Assembly (NCBI GenBank): GCA_964603655.1
Contig: CAZRVZ010000061.1
Location: 1 to 54,480 of the forward strand
Length of the DNA stretch: 54,480 bases
From: JACPWY01 sp964603655
GTDB lineage: Bacteria; Bdellovibrionota; FAC87; UBA2466
Reading direction: 5' to 3'
Each line of letters starts with the position of its first letter. Position 1 is the stretch's first letter. Shown one piece after another: positions 16,385 to 27,500 of this stretch. The position numbers and the translations under genes are program-made. The notes beneath the pieces were generated by a model. The model worked only from the letters and a program-made list of their open reading frames with translations, was not told where the DNA came from and made no database searches.

Positions 16385-17530
16385 ATGCGCGCGCCGCTTT
16401 TACAAATTGACTTAACACCGTGCGTTAGGTCCCCTCGCTCGGGGATTGGCCGAACCGCGCTTTTCACCTATCGAGCCCTGACCCAACTCGCTCAATCGCA
16501 ATTTCTGATGGTGCCGGTCTCAAGGTCCGGGGGCTTTGCGCGGATAAGTCGTCTGGGACGATTCCGGGAACGCTGCCTATATCATAGCTTTGAACACAAA
16601 CTACCCATGACCGTCGGCGTGGGTCGAGTCGTCACCATTCACGATCTCTGGACGCTCGAACCCAACCCCTTTCAATCGAGGGAATTCCAGAGATTGGGAC
16701 GTCCCGCACTCCTGCGCGCTATCGGTAGAGCGGACGGCGTCATTACACCAAGTGAAACGGTACGTTTGGAATTGGTATCCCGCTATCCCGAACTCGGAAA
16801 CAAATCCTGGGCAGTTTCTCATGGGTGGCAACTAGACCCGCTCGGGCCCATGGAGCCCCTCGGAGAAAAGATCACGAATTTTTTAAAAGATCCCGATCCG
16901 TTTGTACTCTCCATCGGCTGTCTGGAAATCCGAAAAAACCACGCGGTCTTGCTACGCGCGCTCGAAAATACCGGGGGCCGCCTGGTCCTGGTCGGAGCCC
17001 TAGGTTTTGGCGGTGACGGAGTTTTAGAACTCCTGCGGCGCCACCCCCGGCGAGCGGCCATTCTCCATGTTCCCAGCGCCACGGATATCGAAGTTCGGGC
17101 GCTCATGGCCCGGTGCCGCGCGTACGTCCAACCCTCATTCGCGGAGGGTTTCGGAATGCCCGTTCTGGATGCCATGCACTTTGGAAAACCAGTCGTCTTG
17201 TCCGATATTCCCGTGTTTCACGAGATAGTGGGTCCGCTCGGGCGGTATTTTAACCCGCAAGACGAGAGCGCTTTAACGAAGATTCTTTCCGACATCCTTG
17301 CCGACACCCTTGCCGACACCCTTCCCGACATCCTTTCCGACATCCTTTCCGCCGAGGAGTCGGAGTTGGTTAAACGGGCTAGCCGATTTACCTGGGACGG
17401 CGCCGCCCAAAGACTTATTTCCATTTACACGCAACTCGCATCCGCACAAAAACAGCGAAACATTATTTTATCAGGCGGCTTGGGTCGCATGACTCGCGCA
17501 AAATCTCGGGCTAATATTCTCCCTCAATGA
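16385..17530 (+). CDS. Glycosyltransferase, GT4 type
   Basis: A 381-residue GT-B glycosyltransferase. The donor-binding half has the family features VLSIGCLEIRKNH (start of the C-terminal Rossmann domain), then PSFAEGFGMPVLDAM, in which the EGFGxPxxE-like loop binds the nucleotide sugar, and GKPVVLSDIPVF. An N-terminal SGIGR motif near residue 20 matches the acceptor-side glycine loop. Close to residue 300 the protein carries repeated Asp-Ile/Thr-Leu units encoded by a 12-bp tandem repeat. It probably adds a sugar to an envelope glycan. The ATGA overlap with the next gene implies co-translation. The start ATG at 16385 has no strong ribosome site. Confidence 0.85.
   Translation: MRAPLLQIDLTPCVRSPRSGIGRTALFTYRALTQLAQSQFLMVPVSRSGGFARISRLGRFRERCLYHSFEHKLPMTVGVGRVVTIHDLWTLEPNPFQSREFQRLGRPALLRAIGRADGVITPSETVRLELVSRYPELGNKSWAVSHGWQLDPLGPMEPLGEKITNFLKDPDPFVLSIGCLEIRKNHAVLLRALENTGGRLVLVGALGFGGDGVLELLRRHPRRAAILHVPSATDIEVRALMARCRAYVQPSFAEGFGMPVLDAMHFGKPVVLSDIPVFHEIVGPLGRYFNPQDESALTKILSDILADTLADTLPDILSDILSAEESELVKRASRFTWDGAAQRLISIYTQLASAQKQRNIILSGGLGRMTRAKSRANILPQ
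17291..17350 (+). repeat. 12-bp in-frame tandem repeat in the glycosyltransferase gene
   Basis: Five 12-bp units beginning GACATCCTTGCC and drifting to GACATCCTTTCC run without gaps; a degenerate unit precedes them. They encode repeats of the type Asp-Ile/Thr-Leu-x. The unit length keeps the reading frame. Confidence 0.9.
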
Positions 17531-20430
17531 GGCGACGGAGCAATTTGAGTTTATGGTCGTTAGTGTCGTCGTGGGTGTGCTGTGGGCTGTGGCTCGCGCC
17601 CGCATTAAACGCCGAGCCCTTTTTCATTACTTTTCCATCTGACATAGATTGGGTCACCCGTTCGAGTCCGCATTTCCAAGTACTTTATCGGCGCGATCAC
17701 GATGCTCTGGCGGAGCGATCGCTTCAGGCCGCAGAAAGGGCCTATCAGCTCCTAACACCGATTTTTCCCGAGGCACCGCCACTCACGTGGATAGTACTGG
17801 CTGATTTTAGCGATGAGCTAAACGGTTACGCACTCGACATCCTTCTCCCTCACATGGTGATTTATGTCTCACCCCCCGAGCCCTCGGGCGAATTGGCTCA
17901 GCTGGACGACTGGCTCTCGTCGGTAATCCTCCACGAGTACACACACAATCTGCACCTCTACCCGGCGAGTGGTTTGTGGGCGCCGCTGCGATCTATTTTT
18001 GGCTCACTCATGGCCCCGAACGGCCTCATGCCCCGGCATTTTCACGAGGGGTTGGCCGTTTTTACAGAGACCCATTTCACCCGAGGTGGGCGTGGACGGG
18101 GTACTCACTTTTCAATGCTCAGGCGAATGTCGGTGGATACCAAAGCATGGGGTGACGATTCCTTTTTTTCCATTGATCAGATGGATGGTGCTAGCCGCAT
18201 CTGGCCTTTCGGAACGACCGCCTATTTCATGGGCTTCCAACTTTATGAAGCGCTTTGGAAACGAAAACAGGGCGCGGGCATCCGTGAATTCGTCGATTCT
18301 ACTTCGCGCCTGGTTCCCTATTTTTTAAACCACCCGTTTGAGAGTGTTTTCGGAGAAAACTACGCGTCCATCTGGGACAAAATCTTTAATGAAACGAGAC
18401 TTTCGACTGAAATGGAGATTGCACAGATCCGGAGTCAACCGCTATCAACGACGGAAAGGGTGACGGACACTGGATTCTCCAAGAGCGACCTGCACCTTTC
18501 GACGTCCGGCAAGAGTGCGGCCTTTAGAAGTTTTCACCCCGTGCACGGCAGCCGCATCGAGTTCTGGGATCTGGATAAGAACGAACTCACTCGATCTGAG
18601 GATGAAAAGGTCCTCGGCTCCGAAGGCATGTGCTGGAATTCTAGCGATACGGAGCTACTGGTGGTGGTGAAAACTTCAATTCGAGGCTATTCCACAAACA
18701 CTCTGAAACTTTATCGTTGGGCGAGCAGGGAGTTCGTTGGGCTGACTGTAAAAGGTGTCGATGGTGCAAAAGGTGTTGATGGCCTAAAAGGTGTCGACGG
18801 TAAGGCTTTGGCTCACATCCATGCGATCGCGTGCGAGTCGGGTCTGGATTCTCTGATCACATTCGAAGCGGTGGGCGGCCAGGGCGAATTGGTACGATAC
18901 GGCCTTGATGGCACGCACGTTTTAGCCACCCGAAAGGACAATTGGAAGGTGCCGGTGGGGAGCTGGGTGAGTGGCATTTCAAGCCATCTTGGAATCACGA
19001 CCTTTGCCGTACGTCGCGGAGTCCAGACCGATTTTTATCGGTGGTCCGCCAATTCTCCAGTGTCTCCGGTTCTGGTCCAAACGGCTAGCGGCCACTTTCA
19101 CAGCTTACGCCCACTCGATGGAGAGGCCGTGCTCGCTATCGGGGTCACCGATGGGAGAGACGAGATATATATCGTGGATCCGGGTCGCAACACTTTGCAG
19201 AAACACGCGGCCTTTCTGGGCGGAGTGAGCAGTTTCGATTGGAGGAACAAACGTCTTTATGCCCTAAATTACCGGCACGGAGGCTACGATCTCGAAAAGA
19301 TCTCGCCCATCTCCCTTCCTTCTCGAAAACTCGCAAGCACTCGCCTTGCCGACACGCCTGACACGCCCGTGATGGGAACCACTGTAATCAGCAGCGCCGA
19401 GGAGTATCGTCCGTTATCGACGCTATCGCCAAAAACGTGGTCTCCTTTAATTTTATTCGTGCCCCAGGGTGTTCAGGTAGCGTTCTGGGCTCCCGGCGCC
19501 GACGTTTCACAACGCCACTATTATGAAATTACCGGCGGTTATGATTCGCGGGGAAGTCTTCTGGGAAGCCTCGGCTACGGGTATCGGTCGAGCCACCGCC
19601 GACTGGGACTGGGTTTATACAATAGCCCCAATTACCTGAACACCTCCGACGGACTGAAACTGCTCGCGCGCACGGGTGGGTATGTTGGTCTGGATACGAC
19701 GTTGGGCGACTTCGGAGTCGGAATGAATTTTCTGGCAAGCCGCCTATCAGTTCCCCACAATAATATCACGCTGGACTCGATCGGCATCGGAGCAACTGCA
19801 AGTTATTCGGTGGGGATGAAATCGCGCCCGCAGGATGTTACGCCGACGCGCGGCACTCACGTCGCAGCGACGCTCTCCTATTACCCGCGCCTCTTGGGCT
19901 CTACCGATGAATTCTCGGTGACAACCTTTCGCATCGATCAGTACGCGCCGTCGATTCTCTCTGGCCAGGGCTTTTATCTGAGCCTTCGCGGCGGCTGGAC
20001 ACACGGCACTGTGCTTGCCAACTCGTTTTTTGAGGTCGGCGGGGAAATCCTGTTCGCTCCCGTTAGGCCGTCGTTTTTCAATCGTGGATTCGCGCCGGCC
20101 CGCTTCGCCGCCCGCGAGGTTTTAAACGCTAATGTGGAATACCGCTTTCCTATCATCCAGGTAGACCGGGGCTGGGGCTTATTTCCGCTAAAACTCAGGC
20201 GCATCCATGCAGCGCTCGTCTCCGACTTCTCGACGGTAGATGTGAGCGCAGGCGGCGGGTCGCGCGATCGCTTGTTTCAGGATTATTATTCCAGCTCCGG
20301 CGTAGAGCTCAAATCGGATTGGATCGGCTCCTACTATTTTCCGACCCAGATCCGCCTCGGCCTCTACCACGGCTACGGCCCCGAGGGTGAACCGCTGTTT
20401 GTCTCGATGGCCATCGAGGCGTCGATCTAG
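17527..20430 (+). CDS. Secreted metallopeptidase / beta-propeller / outer-membrane barrel protein
   Basis: A 967-residue protein with three visible parts. After a signal peptide (about 1-30), residues about 40-280 contain a zinc-peptidase core of the peptidase-MA/gluzincin kind: HEYTHNLHL (about residue 137) and a downstream glutamate in HEGLAVFTE (about 174). Residues about 300-640 have repeated strand-turn units as in TolB/WD40 propellers, including three KGVDG repeats encoded by an 18-bp tandem repeat. From about 650 to the end, alternating hydrophobic strands and phrases such as GGYDSRGSLLGSLGYGYR and YRFPIIQVDRGWG fit a BamA/D15-type outer-membrane barrel. A surface or periplasmic protease tethered by its own barrel is inferred. 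It overlaps the glycosyltransferase by 4 bp. Confidence 0.7.
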   Translation: MRRRSNLSLWSLVSSWVCCGLWLAPALNAEPFFITFPSDIDWVTRSSPHFQVLYRRDHDALAERSLQAAERAYQLLTPIFPEAPPLTWIVLADFSDELNGYALDILLPHMVIYVSPPEPSGELAQLDDWLSSVILHEYTHNLHLYPASGLWAPLRSIFGSLMAPNGLMPRHFHEGLAVFTETHFTRGGRGRGTHFSMLRRMSVDTKAWGDDSFFSIDQMDGASRIWPFGTTAYFMGFQLYEALWKRKQGAGIREFVDSTSRLVPYFLNHPFESVFGENYASIWDKIFNETRLSTEMEIAQIRSQPLSTTERVTDTGFSKSDLHLSTSGKSAAFRSFHPVHGSRIEFWDLDKNELTRSEDEKVLGSEGMCWNSSDTELLVVVKTSIRGYSTNTLKLYRWASREFVGLTVKGVDGAKGVDGLKGVDGKALAHIHAIACESGLDSLITFEAVGGQGELVRYGLDGTHVLATRKDNWKVPVGSWVSGISSHLGITTFAVRRGVQTDFYRWSANSPVSPVLVQTASGHFHSLRPLDGEAVLAIGVTDGRDEIYIVDPGRNTLQKHAAFLGGVSSFDWRNKRLYALNYRHGGYDLEKISPISLPSRKLASTRLADTPDTPVMGTTVISSAEEYRPLSTLSPKTWSPLILFVPQGVQVAFWAPGADVSQRHYYEITGGYDSRGSLLGSLGYGYRSSHRRLGLGLYNSPNYLNTSDGLKLLARTGGYVGLDTTLGDFGVGMNFLASRLSVPHNNITLDSIGIGATASYSVGMKSRPQDVTPTRGTHVAATLSYYPRLLGSTDEFSVTTFRIDQYAPSILSGQGFYLSLRGGWTHGTVLANSFFEVGGEILFAPVRPSFFNRGFAPARFAAREVLNANVEYRFPIIQVDRGWGLFPLKLRRIHAALVSDFSTVDVSAGGGSRDRLFQDYYSSSGVELKSDWIGSYYFPTQIRLGLYHGYGPEGEPLFVSMAIEASI
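18750..18803 (+). repeat. 18-bp in-frame tandem repeat in the peptidase/propeller gene
   Basis: Three 18-bp units starting AAAAGGTGTCGATGG lie end to end and encode KGVDGA, KGVDGL, KGVDGK. They fall in a surface-loop-like position of the propeller region. Confidence 0.85.
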
Positions 20431-20443
20431 TGCGGGCATCATA

Positions 20444-21571
20444 TCAGCGCGGTGGCGGGCTTATCGGACCGTGTTTTATCTCAGAGATCGCGATATCACG
20501 TGTTTCTTTTCTATAATTATCAATGAGCTCACTCACTGGATTACTGCGAGGCTCGAAATCAGCGTTTAATGGAATTGACTGCGAATCAAACCCCACCGGC
20601 ACACTTTCTGTGGTCATTTTTAATTTGGATGCCAATTGAAGAGCAATTTTGATCTCTCTTCGCCGTTCTAGCGACAAGGGTCCATCGAGTTGCAGTTTCC
20701 ATCTTGACCGAGCAGAGATGGCGCGTGCCGTAATAAATGGGTTGGAGAATGTTTCATTGCCGACGGGCGTTCTATCGATTTCAACTCGCGCCAGGACTCG
20801 ACCGCGAGGTGGTGGGTTGAGTTGCAAGAGGGTGGGACCTCTCTGAGCCACTCCCGATGTCGTTTCGTCTAGTTTGCCTCCAAGCAGGAGATGAACCTGC
20901 GGAAGAAGTTCGGCAATCTGTGTCAGTTCTGTTTCGCTCAAGGAAGAAAGCAGTACAACCAGTTTACCGCGCGTGTTCTCGGGGGTAAGCAATCGCGCGA
21001 GCGACTCACGGGGCGATTCGACCTCGATGTTTTCGATGGTTCCATATTTCGGGTCTGTCTGCCTACTCGCGAGGCCAGTGACAAAGATTTCTTGCCCCGC
21101 TGATTGAATGATTTTAAAGGGCGCAAAGACTAATGCGCCCGCCCTCTTTAGATTAGCTGATACCAATGGCAACCGAGTTTTAGACAAACGATCGGTACCC
21201 AACAAGAGATCCTCCTTCGATGGTGAAATGGCGCTTACACCCAGTGATTCAAGCATCTTGGAGAGGTGCATAAATCGCATTTGATAATGTTTCAATTGAG
21301 TGGATTCAAAGACGTTAGGAGCCGGGAGAAAGGTCGTTCCAACCGTAAAATTAAGTAGGCGCCCCCCCTCGGAGCGGATGGACCGATAGAGTTCATATTC
21401 ACGCACCATGCCACCCAGATCTTCCAAGGCACAACCACACGGCTCACTTTCTGCAAAGCGATTGGAGGCTACCACCACATTGAGCTTTGTCTTTTGTGTT
21501 GAATTGGAGTTGACGCCCTCTTGGTGAGCACAACCGCCTATTAAGAGCGCTAAAATAAAATACCGTTTCAT
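20444..21571 (-). CDS. 5'-nucleotidase/UshA-like lipoprotein
   Basis: A 375-residue predicted lipoprotein (signal ending LIGGC, Cys about residue 14). It has the phrase SEPCGCALEDLGGM early in the mature protein, a pattern I associate with UshA/5'-nucleotidase-like metallophosphatase relatives in deltaproteobacteria and planctomycetes, and a plausible alpha/beta phosphoesterase layout after it (LNFTVGTTFLP, LGVSAISPSKEDLLLG, LPLVSANLKR). However, the usual Asp-x-His and Gly-Asn-His-Glu metal ligands are not obvious, so catalytic activity is doubtful. It converges with the peptidase/barrel gene, 13 bp apart, and ends 20 bp after the start side of the giant-protein gene stop, possibly sharing its transcript. 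Confidence 0.5.
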   Translation of the reverse strand: MKRYFILALLIGGCAHQEGVNSNSTQKTKLNVVVASNRFAESEPCGCALEDLGGMVREYELYRSIRSEGGRLLNFTVGTTFLPAPNVFESTQLKHYQMRFMHLSKMLESLGVSAISPSKEDLLLGTDRLSKTRLPLVSANLKRAGALVFAPFKIIQSAGQEIFVTGLASRQTDPKYGTIENIEVESPRESLARLLTPENTRGKLVVLLSSLSETELTQIAELLPQVHLLLGGKLDETTSGVAQRGPTLLQLNPPPRGRVLARVEIDRTPVGNETFSNPFITARAISARSRWKLQLDGPLSLERRREIKIALQLASKLKMTTESVPVGFDSQSIPLNADFEPRSNPVSELIDNYRKETRDIAISEIKHGPISPPPR

Positions 21572-21591
21572 TATCTCTCCTAACTAGTGGC

Positions 21592-24500
21592 TTAACCTCT
21601 GGGTGGCCCCACCCGTGGAATTGCCCGTTCCATTGTCGCCCACGGATCGGGCTTCGCGTTCAGCAAAATATAGAGTTCAAGGTTGTCGCCTCCTTCATAA
21701 TACTTACGAAGCCTATCATGGTTCCAACCTGCGCCATCGGGGGCATTGCCCTTGGCGCTTATGCTCTTTAGATAGACATCTTGATTCTCATCAATGCCCC
21801 GCAAAATTCGCTTGAGTAACGCCTCATTCTCAATTCGATGATACTTCATTATCTCGCGAACAACTTTAACGTGTTCGGGATTTTCGGTATTGATCTGCGC
21901 AAGCCGTATCGGTTGGTAGGCGTCATAGACGGGGAGTTTTGGAACATTATCGCCCGTCACAGGGTCTGGTTGAGCCTTTTTCCAGCCAGTGAACAGTTTT
22001 TCGGCTACGATTTTTCCATCAAAAAATGCGTCGCGAAGCCTTCTGCCCTCCTTGTCCTGAACACGTTTTACAAGGTGAGCCATCGATTCGCCGCTTTTCC
22101 AGAAGCTGATGGCCTTCTTCTTGAGGCTGGTCGCGTCGGTCTTTCTTTGCTCGGCCAGTTCCATCTCGGCAGTAAGGCTACCTTTGGGCAGGCCATGAGT
22201 CGCCTCGAGATCGGCGATTACCGTTTCGCGCGTCACTAAGTCATCTACCGTCTTTAGTCGCTCGCGCAGATTTAAAACCGACACGCCCAATTCCTTCGCA
22301 GCGGCCGTCCACCGTGCATCAACCTCTTTGGAATGTGGATTATAGATGGGTACCGTCTTAATGGAATCTAATGCCTTGGCCACGAAAATCTCTCGAAGAC
22401 CAAGCTCACGACTATATTCATCCAAAATCTTACTTCTTGCCTCATCCTTTCGGGGAAGCCTAGTGAGGTTTCGTGTACGGAGCTCACGCAGCGCCGTCTG
22501 GTAATCTTGAGGGGATTCATTCTTTAGTTCAGTTGCCGCGCGAGAACCCGACATCAGCCGCTGTACCAAATGGTCTGTGCGACTGGCTTCGGCCGACATC
22601 CGACCTCCAAATAGGTCACCGCCAATATTTGAAAAGAATAGCGACTTCGTATAGTCCCATTCATCTTCAATGGAACGATTTCCCACTACGGAACGGCGTT
22701 CCTGCGTGGCTTCACCAAAACGGGCCTTCACCTGTTCTTCTATGCGCGGAATAATTTGACTCAGCACCGAATTACCGGCAGTGGCACCCGCGATGGGGGT
22801 GAGCTTTGAAGCAGCGGTCCTTCCGGCTATTCGTAGCAGTAGGTTTTGAGAAGTTTTGTAGGCAGTAAGCGGCCGAGTGAGAGCAATGGCCGCATCATCA
22901 AGGGGCGATGCGAATGCCGTCATCTTAGCGGCCTGAAGGGCCACCTCACCTAGGTTTTTACTATTTCCAAAGAACTCCCGAAACCCCTGTTCCCGCACGC
23001 CCACTGAGGCACTGACCGTAGCAGACGCCAACCCCATGCCAAACATTTTCCCCACAGCCTTTCCTTGCCATGAGCTTGCCCCCACCGCACGGTTAATTGT
23101 GTTGCCGTAAAGCGGATTGATCAAAAATGTTGCAAAACTTTGGTTACCTTGTTTGGCCCACCCCGCCAAATCGGGGTAAACCCAATTGGCCCGAGCCATG
23201 CCACCAGCTGACCAGAGATGCCTTCCGCCCGTCTGAACGAAATCCAACCGACAATCGCCATTCTGATCCAGATGCACCGGGATCGGACACTTGGCATCAT
23301 CCTTTTCAAGATAGGCCGAGTCCTTGGGAAAGCCCTCCTCGTCTACCTGGTCCACCCATTTCTCCAAATCGTTAATGTAGTTATTATTCTCATAGACCAG
23401 CGCGGGGAGTTCATTGAAAACGGGCATCATATAGGCTTTGCTCGCCGTCTTGCCGACACTTGCCAGATAATTTGCGGTTCGTGTCGCCCATGCCAATCGA
23501 ACCAGTGCCGGTGTTCCCCGGATGACGGCAGACGCTCCGAACGTGATAGGTAACGTTGCCGCGGTTAATCCCAAATCGCGCCAGCCGGTGATGGAACCAT
23601 CCATCCCTTCAATGAGCATCCCCTCCTGTGTGTTGAGTTTTTTGGAAAGCTCTAAAACTTGGCGAAACGCCTCCTCAGCCGGATGAGGGGTCGTCAACCG
23701 GTCTCCATTTTTCTTAATTCCGGTTGGCACTTCGATCGTGATTGGGGAGAGTGCGCCCAGTGTTCCCCTAGCCCTTGCAAACTGTTCCTCTAGTTCTCGG
23801 GCCGTGATGTCATATTCCGTATTGAATTCGTTAATTCCTCGGCGGTTTTTCCTGCGGACACTTCCAAAGATAGAGGTATCCCATTTGGCGGTCATCTTGC
23901 CGCTGGTCTCACCAGTGGTAACTGCTCTTCCCAATCCCCAGCCCGGAATGGCAGCCTCGAAATCAAATCCCTTTCCGCTGGCAAGGTATATTCTGTAGAG
24001 ACCGCCCTTTACCCCGCCGTATTGGTTTTTCATTGCGCTGTCTAATTGCAGATCCAGCCCTTCACGGGACTTGCCGTGACCAAAAACACGATTGTACGCC
24101 TCCTGTGCTTCATCTCGAACCGGCTTGAGAGCCTCAAACACAACATGCTCTTTCCCCTCTAATACAGCGATTCGAAATGCCGAGTGAGCGTTGAGATACT
24201 CCTTGTGTCCCGAATAGGGATTAGTTCGACTGAATTCCATAGGCTTGGATATTTTGCCGTTTAAATCCTTCACCTGAGAGACGCCTTCCATGCCCGGGTG
24301 CCCCAAAACATCGTAAGTGCGGATTGCCTCATCCTGAATCTCCTCCAAGATGTCGGTTTTTGCAGCGGTGTACCTCCCTAACTCCTTAAGGGCCTCTCGG
24401 TATCTAGCAGAGCCTGGAGCATTCTTGTTTAGCTTCCAGAGTTCCAGATTGCCCCACTTCAGACGGACACCATCCCAGTGCACCGCTCCGTCATTAGCGA

Positions 24501-27500
24501 TTTCGGAGAGCGTCTTAAGGTGCCGCTCGATTTCTTGAAGTACAAAGTTACTCTTAGCTTTAGACGTAGCGTCGGCCTGACTCATTAGATGTGCCGCGCT
24601 ATCCTTTGAGAGCCTCAGGAATTTGGTCTTTCCAGGGTGGTAGCTTCCCTCTGTAAAACGCTTGCCAGCAGCCGTGAGCAGGTCAGCGCGCATCTTATCG
24701 TGAGCCGTGGCCTTGTAGCCAACGCGATTGAGCCCATCGGTCAATTCGGTAAGGTTTTTTTCTTCATTCACATAGCGGTCCAAATCTTTGACCAATAGAT
24801 CGGAAATGTCTTCACGGAATAGGTCGTGGCGATCACCTTCCTCCATGGGATTATCGACCAGGCCAGCCTGTGCCATTGCTTCTCGCATAGGAACGGTTTT
24901 GAGAAACTCGCTGACGATCGATTGGAGGCGATTTCGTTCGGAATCGTCCTGTCCTGCACGAACCCTGTCTATTTTTTTTCGCAATTCGCCCTGGCGAGAC
25001 ATCAGGGTTTTATCAAGTTCCAGCCTATCTATGGCAATTTCGGCCTCCACCTTAGCGGTGTGCTTGTCCACATCCAGTTTCGTGGCTCTAATTTTCGCAA
25101 TTGCTTTATCTTTGGCCGATTCTTCGGTTTCACCCAAATGGCCCTTAGCCATCTTTTCCTTGAAAAACGACGCAGCCAGGCCTTTGGGATTTGTAATGGT
25201 CTCCATTTTATTTTTCCAACCCTTGGAAAAAGCCTCCCCCATCAATTCGATAGCCTCTTCACTAGGAATCGGGGCCGAAGGAACATCGATAATTTCCTTA
25301 ATGGATTGAGCCCCCTCCTGAAATTTCTTAAACTCCTGCACATCCGATTGGCGTTTCTCCAGGACACCCTGGGCGACTAATTCCGCAGATTTCAGCTGAC
25401 CCTTAGCGTAGGATTGCGCGGCTTCTCGACGGGCCGCCCAGTCCCGTTCCTTTCGTCTCACGATCTCATAGGACTCCAGAGCCTCTGTCTCAATCAGAGA
25501 TTGTACTGGGGACTCTGATCGATCCAGGAGATCCGCTAGCAATACGTTGTGGCTGCGCTCATAGTCCCGAACAAAGTTTCCGAAGTCAGCTTTGACGGTG
25601 TTCCGGGTTGCAACCTCAAACAATAGATTCACAACACTCTCGTTAAAATCATCGTCGCTCAAGGTGGAACCCAACAGTTCGCGGAGCTTTGGCAGATGGC
25701 GACTAACCAACGGTGGAAATATTTCATTGGGTGGAATCATTCCCTTGAGTAGTGCTTGATTGTGAGCGGCAAGAGTGTAGCTGGTGAGGTCCAGCACTCG
25801 AAGATACTGCGCAGCGGCCTCTCGACGAAGACCTCGCTCAAAGCCCTGCGCCTCTTTCTCATATTTTAAAGCCGATTCGTTGTCTTTGGGCTCGGTGGAA
25901 TTGCGCAACTGTCTTCGAAGTACCTCATGGGCCAGCCGGGCTTTTCGGAGGGAATCTGGCGATGCCTGATCCGATACGAGCAACAAAGGGTTCGAAAGCG
26001 CCTCGAGCATGCTCCCCGCACTTCCCGTATGTTTTGTGCGATAATCATTGAGAACCGCCTCTCCAATCATTGCATCTTCATCGGTCATGGGTGGACTGGA
26101 TTCCAAACTCTTTCTCATGGCGATGCGCCTCAGCCATTCATGGGTGAATTGGACGGACCACGCAGTTTTTGCGGATTCAAATGCGCGCTTCGTCCCTTCA
26201 AATTTTTTGGTCGCGGCCTTGAGATCTTCCGGCTTGAAAAGGGTAGATCGAAGCGCGGCCAGTTCCTCAAATGCCTGTTGGGCCTCCACCCGCTGCAGTT
26301 CGATGTCGTGAGGGAGTAGCCCAGGACCGATTCCGCCATGATTACCTTGGGCGTCGATCCAACTCGGTTTATCCGGATTGGTAATGGCCATGTACTGCTC
26401 AAGACCCATCTGCTCTACCGCATCGAGACTATAGAGCGCTTCTATCGCTTGCACCGTGGGATTGAGCGGGTCCGGGATCTCCTGAATACGCTTTCCCTGG
26501 GCCAAACCATCGACCAGTGCCTTACGAATATTTGCCTTGTGATTTTCATGAACGACTCGGTCACCCGCCGCATCACCTTCAACAGGTGCCCCGATGCCAT
26601 ATTTGACTAAGTGAGCATAAAGATTTTCGTGAAAAAGCTGAAAGTACTTGTCGATGGCTGCGCCCATGTTCTCGGGCGGAGCAAAGAGTAGATTCTGGAA
26701 CTCTGTCTTGGCGTCGGTACTTCCCCACCGACTCGCGTAAGACCCGAGCATAAAGCCTTCCAATGCGACCAGTTTACTTAAATGATCATCCGACAGTTGA
26801 GCAATCTCCCGCCGGGAGATAGAGCTCAACATTTTGGGATGCACACCCTCGGCCAGATGCCAAATGATCTTGCGATGGCGATCGGAGGCGGCCCTCCAGG
26901 CAACGTTCTCCTTGGCGATTACTCCGAGGGCGATTTCGCGCTGCACGCGCGTCTCGCCCCCGTGACGATTAGAAATCTCCGCACGGGTCTGGTCCGAATG
27001 GCCGCTCTCATTGATCAGGTTCCAAACGATGGCTAATGCGTGATCGGCATCTTCATAACTCGACAGTTCTGCGCTAACCCGACCATTGCTTAATACCGAG
27101 GCCTTTACCCGATTCTTGATATGGTCTCTGAGCCGTTCCATTTCGTCCAATGATAGATGCGCTAGATGAGACAGTTGACTCGATAAACTCTTGTTCGACG
27201 AATCGACCAGCCCGGCTAAGCGGTCTGCCCCCTGAGGTGAGGAAGGGCTATTCCATTTTCTAAAAAGCTCGTAAATCAGATGGCCCGATGGACGACTGAT
27301 CAGACCTGTTAGGACCTCAATCTCTTTGGGTGATTTGCCTTGGCTCATGTCCAAAGTGGACACGAGGAGTTTTCGGTAAAGAGGGGGGAGTCTTAAGAGG
27401 TTAACCCGCGATGAAGAGGGCAGACCTGAAGGCACCGCTTGGTTCGCCAAAAACAGTTCCAGCTTTTCCAAATCAGAGGCGGCTGTCGAGTAAGCACCTT

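Noticed and set aside
20444..21571. Active 5'-nucleotidase
   Set aside because: The metal-ligand motifs of metallophosphatases are not visible, so only family resemblance is claimed.
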